60,474 nucleotides of DNA from Desulfomonilaceae bacterium (GTDB lineage: Bacteria > Desulfobacterota > Desulfomonilia > Desulfomonilales > Desulfomonilaceae): positions 1-60,474 of the forward strand of contig JAVHLK010000022.1 in NCBI GenBank assembly GCA_031082285.1, in the 5' to 3' direction. The position numbers were made by a program, and so were the translations under genes. Below the pieces are notes generated by a model, which had not been told where the DNA came from, ran no database searches, and saw only the letters and a program-made list of their open reading frames with translations. Within the stretch, counting starts at the first letter, position 1, and every line of letters begins with the position of its first letter. Below are positions 1 to 9,020 of this stretch, in pieces.

Positions 1-2889
1 TATGGCGGTGAGCAGGACAGGCCGAAACCTCACGAGGCCGGTGCGGATAAGCGCGTCACGGGCGTGAAGTCCCATCCCCTTCAATTTGTTGTAGTAATCA
101 ATGAGCACGATCGCATTGTTTACTACCACGCCGGCCAGACTGATCACCCCCACCCCGGTCATGATGATGCCGAACGCGGTTCCCGTTACCAGAAGTCCGA
201 AGAATACGCCGATGAGCGAAAGCACCACCGAGGTCAGGATGATGAAAGGCGTAACCGCGGAATTGAATTGAGTGACCAAGACCAGGAAAATGATGAAGAT
301 TGTGGCAATGAATGCTTTGGAGAGAAATGCGGATGATTTCTCCTGTTCGCGCTGCTCTCCCGTAAAACGGTACGAGTAGCCGCGGGGCCATTCGAACCGT
401 GCCAGGCGGGCTTCGATATCCGCGATGATGTCGTTTGCCAGCCTGTCGGACACATTGGCCGATACGGTTACCACGCGTTTCTGGTCGATCCTGGAAATGG
501 CGCCCAGTCCGCCGGCGAGGCTTACCGTCGCCACACTTGTCAGCGGGATCGGCTCTCCCCCGGGGCCTGAGACGGTGATACGTTTCAAACTCTCAACAGA
601 TCTCCGGTGCGTTTCCGGCAATCTCACCATAATGTCGTATTCTTCCTTGCCTTCTCGATAGACGCCCACCTTGGATCCGTTTATGGCCGACTTGACCGTG
701 TACGCGATCATATAGGTGTCCAAGCCAAGAAGCGCGGCCTTTTCCTTGTCCACATTGACGTTGATCTCGGGCTTTCCCGTGACGAAATTGTCCTTGAGAT
801 CGACCATTCCCGGTATGTCGAATATGATCTTGCGTACCTTGGCCGCCAATTTCCCCAGCAGTTCGATGTCCGGACCGGAAATCTCCATGTTGATGGGAGA
901 ACCGGTGGGCGGTCCCTCCTTTTCCTTCTCCACGCGCACGTCCGCGCCCCGTATGCTTGCCGCGGTCCGCTCTCGCACTTCCTTCACGATGCCGGACGAG
1001 GGCCGCGACCGGTCGTGAAAATCCTTGAAATCAAGGGTGACGCGGCTCAGGTGCGTTCCTACTCCCCCCACGGTGGAAAACGGATTCGCTTCCGCGGTTC
1101 CGATGTTGGAAATCACATAATTGATGTCCGGATAGTCCGCTACAATCTCTTCGACTTGTGTGACCACTGCGTCCGAAGCGTCGAGGTTGGTTCCTTCCGG
1201 GGCCTGCACGTCGACAAACGCGCGGCGAGGCTCCACATCGGGAAAGAACTCGCTTCCCTTGCCGAACAGCGCAAAAGAGGCCATGGACAGGACAAGGAGC
1301 CCAAAAGCCCCGGCAACGACCACGGCCCGGTGATCGAGGGACCACACCAGCAACCGTTTATAGACCCGTTTTGCAGGAGATAGGTTCTCTTCCGTTCCGT
1401 CGTCGGTCATGTTCTTGGGCTTGGCCGTCTGATAGCGGGCCGAGAGCACCGGGTTCACCGCCAAGGCCACAAACAACGATGCGCTCAGGGTGATGATCAC
1501 GGTCATGGGGAGATAGACCATGAACTCACCCATGATGTCCGGCCAGAAGAGCAACGGTACGAACGCGCCGAGCGTCGTCATGGTCGAAGTGATCACCGGC
1601 CAGGCCACCTCGTCGGTACCGATCCCGGCCGCCTCCAATTTGGTCTTTCCTTCCTGAACGTGCCGATAGATGTTCTCCACGATGACGATGCCGTTATCAA
1701 CCAGCATTCCGAGCGCGAGTATCAAGGAAAACAGCACCACGATGTTCAGAGTCACGTTCATTCCGTTGAGAACCGCAAACGTGATCAACATGGAGATCGG
1801 AATGGCCAGGGCGACAAAGAATGCCGAGCGCCCGCCGATGAATACGAACACGACGAGCAGCACCAGGACCAGACCGGACAGGATATTATTCTCCAGGTCC
1901 GAAAGAAGGAGTTTGACGTCCTTGGACATGTCCGAGGTCAGGTCGATCTGCAGGGACGGAGGCAAAAAGCTTTTCATCTCATGGACGACGGCCTTTATTT
2001 GCTCGTTGATCCGTACGATGTTCTCTCCGCTGCGCTTGGTAACCTCAATGGTTACGCTCGTGCGGCCGTTCATTCGACTTCTCGTCGTCGGGTCTTTGTA
2101 GTGATCTCGGATCGTCGCGATGTCTCTCAAGTAGACCGGCTTGCCGTCCCGCACGAAGGCCACTATGGAAAAGATCTCCTGAGGGTGTTTGAACTCTTCG
2201 GGCACTCTCACGAGATACTTTGCCTCGCCGATGTCCATTGCCCCCCCGGGCATGTTCACGTTGGATTGTTTCACCGCGGAAACGAGTTGTGAGAAGGGAA
2301 CCTTGTATGCCGCGATCCTTTCCAAGTCGAATTCCACGTGGATTTCCCGCTCCAGGCCCCCGATTATCTTGGCCTCCAGTACGCCCGGAACGGCCTCGAT
2401 ATGGTCCTCAAGCTCTTCGGCAAACGTCTTGAGCCGCTTGAGGCTGAACGGGCCTGACAGCACGACCTGGATAATGGGCAGATCCGAGAAGTTCGCTTCC
2501 GTGATGACGGGATCGTCGGGAAGCTCGCTGGGAAGGTCCTTCTTCGCCAGGTCCACCTTGTCTCGGACCTTCTGCAGCGCGTCATCGATGTCCACCTTGG
2601 GCAAGAATTTAATGGCAATGTAGGACAGCCCTTCGGCGGAGCTGGAACGGATCTCTTCCACGTCCGAGATCCCCTTGAGCTTTCGCTCGAGCGGCATGGT
2701 GATGAGTTTTTCGATGTCTTTGGAAGATACCCCCTCGTAGGTGGTCGTGACAAACACGAAGGGTATCGTAATGTCGGGGTTGGATTCGCGAGGCAGCGTC
2801 AAATAGCTGTACACGCCGGTGACAAGGATGATCACGAGCAACACCAGCACCGTGATCTGTCGGTCAAGGGCCGCGTGATTGACGATCAT
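1..2889 (-). CDS. RND-family efflux permease (C-terminus cut by window edge)
   Basis: Inner-membrane, proton-driven pump subunit of a tripartite efflux system; substrate not determinable. Translating the minus strand from the ATG at 2889 gives 963 uninterrupted residues running off the window start. The N-terminus has the family's first membrane helix (residues about 9-28) followed by LPRESNPDITIP. A long periplasmic porter region, a cluster of hydrophobic helices around residues 340-480 and a second half starting near residue 525 show the duplicated RND architecture. AcrB-class proteins are about 1,030 residues, so only the last helices should be missing. The start overlaps the stop of the adaptor gene (ATGA), indicating translational coupling. 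The sequence resembles the hydrophobe/amphiphile exporter branch more than the metal-exporting CzcA branch, but this is inference. Confidence 0.93.
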   Translation of the reverse strand, partial: MIVNHAALDRQITVLVLLVIILVTGVYSYLTLPRESNPDITIPFVFVTTTYEGVSSKDIEKLITMPLERKLKGISDVEEIRSSSAEGLSYIAIKFLPKVDIDDALQKVRDKVDLAKKDLPSELPDDPVITEANFSDLPIIQVVLSGPFSLKRLKTFAEELEDHIEAVPGVLEAKIIGGLEREIHVEFDLERIAAYKVPFSQLVSAVKQSNVNMPGGAMDIGEAKYLVRVPEEFKHPQEIFSIVAFVRDGKPVYLRDIATIRDHYKDPTTRSRMNGRTSVTIEVTKRSGENIVRINEQIKAVVHEMKSFLPPSLQIDLTSDMSKDVKLLLSDLENNILSGLVLVLLVVFVFIGGRSAFFVALAIPISMLITFAVLNGMNVTLNIVVLFSLILALGMLVDNGIVIVENIYRHVQEGKTKLEAAGIGTDEVAWPVITSTMTTLGAFVPLLFWPDIMGEFMVYLPMTVIITLSASLFVALAVNPVLSARYQTAKPKNMTDDGTEENLSPAKRVYKRLLVWSLDHRAVVVAGAFGLLVLSMASFALFGKGSEFFPDVEPRRAFVDVQAPEGTNLDASDAVVTQVEEIVADYPDINYVISNIGTAEANPFSTVGGVGTHLSRVTLDFKDFHDRSRPSSGIVKEVRERTAASIRGADVRVEKEKEGPPTGSPINMEISGPDIELLGKLAAKVRKIIFDIPGMVDLKDNFVTGKPEINVNVDKEKAALLGLDTYMIAYTVKSAINGSKVGVYREGKEEYDIMVRLPETHRRSVESLKRITVSGPGGEPIPLTSVATVSLAGGLGAISRIDQKRVVTVSANVSDRLANDIIADIEARLARFEWPRGYSYRFTGEQREQEKSSAFLSKAFIATIFIIFLVLVTQFNSAVTPFIILTSVVLSLIGVFFGLLVTGTAFGIIMTGVGVISLAGVVVNNAIVLIDYYNKLKGMGLHARDALIRTGLVRFRPVLLTAI

Positions 2890-4058
2890 CTGGTGCTCAC
2901 CCTCATCCCGTCCTCAACGTTGTGCTGTCCGGTCACGATGAGGTTGTCCCCCGGATTCAATCCGTCGACGATCTGCACCACATGATTTTCGATCACGCCC
3001 GTAGTTACCGTGCGCGCCCGGGCTGTACCGTCTTCCTCCACAAAAAGGATTCGTTCCCCTCCTTTGTCCACGATGGAGAACAATGGAGCAACTACCGCAT
3101 CCGGAACCAACCTGCGAAGAAACGAGACGTGAGCGATCATACCGGGCCGCATGCGACCGTCGGTGTTGTCCACCACCACCCTTGCCTTGAAGGTCTTGGT
3201 TGCCGGGTCCGCCTTGAACGCCACAAAATCCACGAGACCGTCCCAATGTTCTCCCGGAAACGCGGCGACCGTCACGCGAGCATTCTGCCAGACCTTGAGA
3301 TAACGAACATCCATCTCGGGAACGTCCACATTGATACGCATACGATCCACCGCGACAATCTCCAGTACGGCCTGGCCCCGCCTGACGAACTCTCCGGGGT
3401 CGACTTCCAGGCGATTCACCACCCCGTCAATGGGGGATCGCACAAATCCTTGCTCGAAATTGATTCGTGCCTCACGCACGTTGTGCAGAGCAAGCATCCG
3501 CTCGGTCTCCGCCTTTTCCATTTCTTCTTGGGAAACGATCATGCCCTCATGAAGGGACTTTCTGCGTTCCGCAACGATTTCGGCAAGTTCGTGTGCAGCC
3601 TTGTACCGATCGAGGGCCGTCTGGAGTGCCGCCACGTCGATCTTGGCCAGCAGTTCTCCTTCCTTAACCCGTTGTCCCTCCCGGGGGCCGATCCACTCGA
3701 CCCTCCCTTCCCGATCCGAAGCAAGCGTCACGTCGTGCAACGCTTCCGCAACACCCGGCAACAAGAGAACATCCCGAATCGGAGTGGGTTCGACCTTGAC
3801 GACGGTCACCTTGGCTTCGGGAATTTCCACATGGTTTTTCGTCGGACTGCCTTCACCGCGTCCGCATGCCGCGGCTCCCGCCAGAAAGGCCGTCAGGACT
3901 GCCAGCCTCAGGACAATCTTGAAGCGCAATCCGTACGCGCCGGCGGCACGTGTGCGTGCGCGTGTTTCCCAGGCCGCATCTAGTATCCTGCTCCGGTGTT
4001 TCGGGGGGCTCGTGAGTGAATGACTCTCAATGGTTCTCATCGTTCCGTCGTAATACAT
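2886..4058 (-). CDS. RND efflux membrane-fusion (periplasmic adaptor) protein
   Basis: HlyD/AcrA-type adaptor that would bridge the adjacent RND permease to an outer-membrane channel. Visible parts: a hydrophobic signal segment ending in GAAAC (possible lipoprotein cysteine), a biotinyl-lipoyl half (VEWIGPREGQRVKEGELLAKID), an alpha-hairpin with coiled-coil character, the second lipoyl half (GFVRSPIDGVVNRLEVDPGEFV) and beta-barrel/membrane-proximal domains. The annotated ATG gives 390 residues, but 43 residues then precede the signal peptide. A TTG at 3929 would give a protein beginning MRFKIVLRLAVLTAFL, a normal export signal, so the true start may be there. Neither start has a strong ribosome-binding site. 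The gene overlaps the permease start by four bases. No outer-membrane channel gene is in the window. Confidence 0.9.
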   Translation of the reverse strand: MYYDGTMRTIESHSLTSPPKHRSRILDAAWETRARTRAAGAYGLRFKIVLRLAVLTAFLAGAAACGRGEGSPTKNHVEIPEAKVTVVKVEPTPIRDVLLLPGVAEALHDVTLASDREGRVEWIGPREGQRVKEGELLAKIDVAALQTALDRYKAAHELAEIVAERRKSLHEGMIVSQEEMEKAETERMLALHNVREARINFEQGFVRSPIDGVVNRLEVDPGEFVRRGQAVLEIVAVDRMRINVDVPEMDVRYLKVWQNARVTVAAFPGEHWDGLVDFVAFKADPATKTFKARVVVDNTDGRMRPGMIAHVSFLRRLVPDAVVAPLFSIVDKGGERILFVEEDGTARARTVTTGVIENHVVQIVDGLNPGDNLIVTGQHNVEDGMRVSTR

Positions 4059-4360
4059 CGGTACTTCAAAATCAAGGCTGCGGCTTTTCGCGCACCGGAG
4101 CGGAAGTTACCCTGTCCGTTGACAATAATGTGCCTTGGAGCGGTCACTAATGGACCGGCCCGACTCGACGACACCGCCTCGAAATATACGTGGCCACATT
4201 GGTCGCAGGGTTACACCTTCGCCGTTTTTTGTCGCGTCCCACGGGATCGAACGCCGACTTATGGGACGGCACAGCCGTCGTCGCACCGGAATGCGCATGG
4301 CGACGGTCAGGACTCCCCGGACAGGAGCCCGATTTTCAGTCTTGGAATCTCGTATGATGA
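4059..4360. other. intergenic stretch, nothing recognised
   Basis: About 300 bases between the adaptor gene and the receiver-domain gene, both on the minus strand. Short open frames occur on both strands but have no ribosome-binding site or recognisable product. I saw no convincing promoter or terminator, although the adaptor promoter should lie here. Confidence 0.4.
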
Positions 4361-5095
4361 TTAGCTCTCCAAGTTGCCGATTCCCTTCAGTCCCGGATGG
4401 CGAGGACCATCGGCCGAACAGTCGCGAGCCCCTCGTCGGCCGGGGCCGTTACCGAGTGCGGGCGGCAGGCCCTTGCACCGGCCTCGGACCCGGAAACGGG
4501 GCTCCAAATAGTCTTTAGCTCCCTCGTTGCGCTTGCGTTCCCAATGTCCGTCCAATGTATAACCCATTGCTTCCAGGGATCGTGGAACGCTCCGTCCGAC
4601 CGTACCGAAAACGGAAAACCGTGTGCTTGCGGTGTCAATCGTCGTAGGAATCCGGCCGTCGCATGCAACCCCGTTCGTACATCCCGTTACAGAGCACGCG
4701 GTATGGATTCCCATCCGATCGCCCGGCCCCTTAAGCGCGTTCGTCACGGCACTCCTGAGCAGGCACTGCGGAATCGGCTTAAGCAGGCATGCGAATGGAT
4801 TGGAAGCCGCCATGGTCTCAAGCAGGTTTCGTTCCGCGTCGGTCGTCATAAATATGACCGGAATGTGAGTGCGCCTGCGAATGATCTCGGCAACCTCTTT
4901 TCCCTGTAACGCACCACGGAGCTCCAGTTCGATCAATACCAAGGAAAACCGGCCGGCATCGATCAGTTGAAGAGCCTCCTCACCGCCGGGAGCCGTGATG
5001 GGCGCACAATAGCCCATGCCGTGAAGCGTCCGCTGAAGATCGAGCGCTGCGAATGCGTTGCTTTCCACAATGAGTATTTTGTTGTGCGTCGACAT
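4361..5095 (-). CDS. Receiver-domain protein lacking the phosphoacceptor aspartate
   Basis: Residues about 5-122 follow the CheY-like receiver pattern: ILIVES opening, central LVLIELELRG strand, IPVIFMTTDAE strand with the conserved hydroxyl residue (T83/T84), and LLKPIP with the conserved lysine K105. The position that normally carries the phosphorylated Asp is Glu56, and the second residue of the acidic pocket is Ser12. It is therefore probably an atypical receiver, possibly locked in an active-like state. Residues 123-244 match no output domain I know and are rich in Arg, Gly and Pro, which may be a degraded or read-through tail. A good Shine-Dalgarno (GGAGGGG) precedes the ATG. It stands alone, divergent from carB, with no histidine kinase beside it. 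Confidence 0.7.
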   Translation of the reverse strand: MSTHNKILIVESNAFAALDLQRTLHGMGYCAPITAPGGEEALQLIDAGRFSLVLIELELRGALQGKEVAEIIRRRTHIPVIFMTTDAERNLLETMAASNPFACLLKPIPQCLLRSAVTNALKGPGDRMGIHTACSVTGCTNGVACDGRIPTTIDTASTRFSVFGTVGRSVPRSLEAMGYTLDGHWERKRNEGAKDYLEPRFRVRGRCKGLPPALGNGPGRRGARDCSADGPRHPGLKGIGNLES

Positions 5096-5302
5096 GGTTC
5101 CCCTCCGCTGCGCTGTACCGCGTTCCGTTCGGTCGGTTCGTCGTGGTCTTCTTCAGGACGCCCGCATCTTCTGCGGATCTACGTCAGCCCTCGTATCTCT
5201 ATATTCGGGGGGACGGCTCGAGCGTCACAGACAAGGTCGTTTTTCCGCATGGATTCCTTGTACACATTCGGTTACGGGCGGCCGGTGGAGTCAGGCATGT
5301 TC

Positions 5303-5388
5303 TTACGAGGAGCGGAAAGACGCGCCAATCTCCTCTTCCGCAAGTTGGAGATTGCTTCCGCCGGTTCGAGCCCGGAGTCGCAATGACG
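5303..5388. repeat. Dispersed palindromic repeat, family A, degenerate inverted pair
   Basis: In the 428-base divergent space between the receiver gene and carB lie two inverted arms. The left arm (5303-5333) reads TTACGAGGAGCGGAAAGACG and ends in CAATCTCC. The right arm (5347-5388) begins GGAGATTGCTTCCGCCGG and ends GTCGCAATGACG. The same module recurs at 13672-13746 and 32778-32815. No other feature was recognised in the rest of this gap; the carB promoter is expected in its last 130 bases. Confidence 0.6.
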
Positions 5389-5523
5389 TTGCCACCAAAC
5401 GAGATCCGCCTCGAGAGACGAACTGTTACATCTTCAAACGGTTTTGAGTTGAGATAGGGATTGGTAATTAGTATAACGGACTACTCTCTATGAAATGTCA
5501 TCAGTACTGAATCGGAGATCACC

Positions 5524-8500
5524 ATGCCGCGACGCGACGACGTGAAAAAGGTCATGATTATCGGTTCCGGTCCCATTGTAATCGGACAAGCCTGTGAGTT
5601 TGACTATTCCGGGACGCAAGCATGTAAGGCACTCCGGAGCCTCGGGTACGAGATAGTCCTGGTCAACTCCAATCCCGCCACCATCATGACCGACCCCGGG
5701 ACGGCAGACTATACCTATGTAGAACCACTTAATCTTCAGACCATGGAAGAAGTCATTCAAAAGGAAATGCCGGATGCACTGCTGCCCAATCTCGGCGGTC
5801 AGTCCGGTCTAAACTTGTCGTCCCAACTGGCTAAGGCGGGCATTCTCGATAAGTACGGGGTGAGAATCATCGGAGTGGCGGCCGACGCGATCGAACGTGG
5901 GGAAGACCGTATTGCGTTCAAGGAGACAATGGACCGCCTGGGCATCGAGATGCCTCGGAGCGAGGCCACTTTCAGCGTGGAAGGCGCCGAGCGAATTGCC
6001 GACGCGCTGGGATATCCCGTTGTGATCCGTCCGGCCTACACCCTGGGAGGCACGGGAGGCGGACTTGTATACAACGTCGAAGAGCTGCGAACCATTGCCG
6101 CGCGCGGTATTGCCGCGAGCATGGTGGGGCAAATTCTCGTTGAGGAATCGGTACTCGGATGGGAAGAACTTGAGTTGGAGGTCGTTCGGGACTCGAAGAA
6201 TCAAATGATCACGGTCTGTTTTATCGAGAATGTGGACGCCATGGGCGTTCACACGGGAGACTCGTACTGCACGGCTCCGATGCTCACCATCGCCACGGAC
6301 CTTCAGGAACTCCTTCAGCGCTTGTCCTATTCAATCGTTGAAGCCATTCAGGTGATAGGCGGCACGAACATTCAATTTGCACACGATCCCAAGACGGGTC
6401 GCGTCGTGGTCATTGAAATCAATCCGCGGACGTCGAGGTCATCGGCTCTGGCTTCCAAGGCCACGGGCTTCCCCATCGCGCTGATTTCGGCCTTGCTCGC
6501 AGGGGGACTGACGTTGGACGAGATTCCTTACTGGAGGGAGGGGACTCTCGACAAGTACACCCCGTGGGGTGATTACGTGGTGGTCAAGTTCGCTCGATGG
6601 GCCTTCGAGAAATTCGAAGGCGTCGAAGACAAGCTCGGCACACAGATGCGCGCGGTCGGCGAAGTGATGAGCATGGGGAAAACGTACAAGGAGGCGTTCC
6701 AGAAGGCCATTCGATCGTTGGAAATAGGCCGGTACGGACTGGGATTTGCCAAGGACTTTCACGAGAAACCGCTCGATCGGCTGATGGACATGCTGAGCGA
6801 ACCGTCGAGTGAACGGCAGTTCATCATGTATGAAGCCTTGCGGAAGGGCGCGGACGTCCGCACGCTGCATGAGAAGACCCATATCAAACCTTGGTTTATC
6901 GAGCAGATGAAGGACCTTGTGGACTTGGAGGGCAAGATCCTGGCCTGCAAAGGTCGTACATTACCGGACGATGTGCTGAGACAGGCAAAGAAGGACGGAT
7001 TCTCCGATCGCTATCTGTCCGGACTTCTGCAACTTAACGAGAATGAGGTGCGAAGACTGCGTGAGGACTTGGGGGTCGTACAAGCATGGGAGCCCGTTCC
7101 CGTGAGCGGTGTCGAAGACGCTGCTTACTATTTTTCCACCTACAATGCTCCCGACACGGTGAAATCAAGCACGAGGCCGAAGATCATGGTGTTGGGCGGC
7201 GGACCCAACAGAATCGGCCAGGGAATAGAATTCGACTACTGTTGTGTTCATGCCGCCTTTGCGATCAGAGACGAAAACTATGAATCGATTATGGTCAACT
7301 GCAACCCCGAAACGGTCTCAACGGACTACGACACCTCGGACAAACTGTATTTTGAGCCGCTCACCGTTGAGGACGTCCTGAGCATTTACGAGAAGGAAAA
7401 GCCCGAGGGGGTGATCGTCCAGTTCGGCGGCCAGACTCCCCTAAACATTGCCGGCGAGCTGGCTGCGGCTGGGGTAACCATTTTGGGAACCTCGCCCGAC
7501 ACCATCGACCTGGCGGAAGACCGCGACAGATTCAGGATCATGATGCGTGAACTCGGTATCCCGCAGCCCGAATCGGGGATGGCATCGGACCTTGCCGGTG
7601 CGCTCAAGGTTGCCGACAGAATCGGGTACCCGCTTATGGTGAGACCGTCCTATGTCTTGGGCGGACGCGCAATGCAGGTGGTCCATGACGAACAGATGCT
7701 CAGACATTACCTGGCCGCGGCGGTGGAAGTGACCCCCGAACGTCCGATCCTCATTGACAAATTTCTCGAGAACGCGATCGAAGCCGAAGCGGACGCCATA
7801 GCCGACGGTACCGATGCGTACGTCCCCGCGGTGATGGAGCACATCGAACTCGCCGGCATCCATTCGGGCGATTCGGCCTGTGTGATACCCCCCATCAGCA
7901 TTCCATCCAAGCATGTCGAGACAATCGTCGAGTACACTCGTACCATTGGGATCAAGCTGAATGTCGTCGGTCTCATGAACATCCAGTATGCAATCGCAAA
8001 TGACACGGTGTACGTGCTGGAGGCGAATCCGCGGGCATCGCGCACCGTGCCGATCGTGTCCAAGGTGTGCGGCATTTCCATGGCACGCATAGCTACTCAG
8101 GTCATGTTGGGCAAGAAGCTGAAGGACTTGAACATCGGACCCATTTCAGTGCCCCACTACGGAGTCAAAGAAGCGGTCTTTCCGTTCAACATGTTCCCGG
8201 AAGTGGATCCGGTGCTGGGGCCGGAGATGCGGTCGACCGGAGAGGTTTTGGGCCTCGCCGACTCCTTCGGTCTGGCATTCTACAAGGCTCAGGAGGCCGC
8301 TCAGCAGACGCTTCCCACCCAAGGAACGATCCTCATGACTGCTACCGAAAGGGATAGGCCTGCATTGATCGAGGTTGCCAGACAATTTATCGAATTGGGA
8401 TTCAAGATTAAGGCTACCGAGGGAACCCGGAACTACCTGTCGGACAACGGCATCACATGCGAGATGATCCTCAAATTGAATCAGGGTCGGCCGAATATCG

Positions 8501-8745
8501 TGGACGGGATCAAGAATGGCGAGATCGACCTGGTAGTCAATACTCCTCGGGGAAAGATCGGCAAAGAGGACGACTCCTATATCCGCAAGGCGGCAATCCG
8601 ACACAAAATTCCGTACATCACCACACTCGCGGCCGCAACCGCGGCGGCGAGAGGCATCCGAGAACTGAGAAACGGAAGAGGCAACGTGAAACCCCTTCAG
8701 CAGTACCATGCGGAAATACTGCGGGCTCCCAAGTCCGACGTGTAA
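5524..8745 (+). CDS. carB: Carbamoyl-phosphate synthase large subunit
   Basis: Makes carbamoyl phosphate from bicarbonate, ATP and glutamine-derived ammonia for pyrimidine and arginine synthesis, in complex with CarA (not in this window). The 1,073 residues match the usual length. The opening KKVMIIGSGPIVIGQACEFD and its internal duplicate KIMVLGGGPNRIGQGIEFDY (about residue 555) mark the two homologous synthetase halves. Each half carries an ATP-grasp domain (VIRPAYTLGGTGGG and MVRPSYVLGGRAM). The end is a methylglyoxal-synthase-like allosteric domain, where UMP and ornithine regulate the enzyme in relatives. The ATG follows GGAG with a 6-base spacer. It appears to be monocistronic. Confidence 0.98.
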   Translation: MPRRDDVKKVMIIGSGPIVIGQACEFDYSGTQACKALRSLGYEIVLVNSNPATIMTDPGTADYTYVEPLNLQTMEEVIQKEMPDALLPNLGGQSGLNLSSQLAKAGILDKYGVRIIGVAADAIERGEDRIAFKETMDRLGIEMPRSEATFSVEGAERIADALGYPVVIRPAYTLGGTGGGLVYNVEELRTIAARGIAASMVGQILVEESVLGWEELELEVVRDSKNQMITVCFIENVDAMGVHTGDSYCTAPMLTIATDLQELLQRLSYSIVEAIQVIGGTNIQFAHDPKTGRVVVIEINPRTSRSSALASKATGFPIALISALLAGGLTLDEIPYWREGTLDKYTPWGDYVVVKFARWAFEKFEGVEDKLGTQMRAVGEVMSMGKTYKEAFQKAIRSLEIGRYGLGFAKDFHEKPLDRLMDMLSEPSSERQFIMYEALRKGADVRTLHEKTHIKPWFIEQMKDLVDLEGKILACKGRTLPDDVLRQAKKDGFSDRYLSGLLQLNENEVRRLREDLGVVQAWEPVPVSGVEDAAYYFSTYNAPDTVKSSTRPKIMVLGGGPNRIGQGIEFDYCCVHAAFAIRDENYESIMVNCNPETVSTDYDTSDKLYFEPLTVEDVLSIYEKEKPEGVIVQFGGQTPLNIAGELAAAGVTILGTSPDTIDLAEDRDRFRIMMRELGIPQPESGMASDLAGALKVADRIGYPLMVRPSYVLGGRAMQVVHDEQMLRHYLAAAVEVTPERPILIDKFLENAIEAEADAIADGTDAYVPAVMEHIELAGIHSGDSACVIPPISIPSKHVETIVEYTRTIGIKLNVVGLMNIQYAIANDTVYVLEANPRASRTVPIVSKVCGISMARIATQVMLGKKLKDLNIGPISVPHYGVKEAVFPFNMFPEVDPVLGPEMRSTGEVLGLADSFGLAFYKAQEAAQQTLPTQGTILMTATERDRPALIEVARQFIELGFKIKATEGTRNYLSDNGITCEMILKLNQGRPNIVDGIKNGEIDLVVNTPRGKIGKEDDSYIRKAAIRHKIPYITTLAAATAAARGIRELRNGRGNVKPLQQYHAEILRAPKSDV

Positions 8746-8862
8746 GGGGGATCGGACGAGAGCGAACAGGTGACTTGGAGAAACGTAGTCTGCATCGGAC
8801 CCGCGCCACGCCCTGTTCGCGAGACGTGCCCTCGAGGTGTCTGAATGCAACTCAGAGGTCGT

Positions 8863-8939
8863 TTAGTCCTGCTAATTCAGACTTGACAAACAACACTTAG
8901 CCCGGCTAAACTACGCTGATTTGCGATTAGCGAAGCTAA
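8863..8939 (+). promoter_or_regulatory. Promoter with three TTAGC-N3-GCTAA palindromic operators
   Basis: Three 13-base palindromes lie at 8863-8875 (TTAGTCCTGCTAA, one mismatch), 8897-8909 (TTAGCCCGGCTAA) and 8927-8939 (TTAGCGAAGCTAA), 34 and 30 bases apart. A sigma-70-like promoter overlaps them: TTGACA at 8883-8888 and TAAACT at 8907-8912 with 18 bases between. The middle palindrome lies between the two hexamers and overlaps the -10, and the third lies just after the expected start site. This layout suits a dimeric repressor, but the regulator is unknown. The first coding sequence downstream starts at 9021. Confidence 0.7.
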
Positions 8940-9020
8940 GCCGCAGTAGTGCCGTCTCTCGGGTGAGAGCAGTCCTTCAGAGCCCAGACCGGCAGTTCAA
9001 ACGCCAAGGAGGACATGTCG

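Noticed and set aside
607-1383. 258-codon plus-strand frame at the left end
   Set aside because: Lies opposite the RND permease, whose minus-strand translation shows all family motifs.
5347-5388. tRNA-like GGTTCGAGCCC
   Set aside because: It belongs to the family A repeat; no acceptor stem or anticodon arm can be drawn around it.
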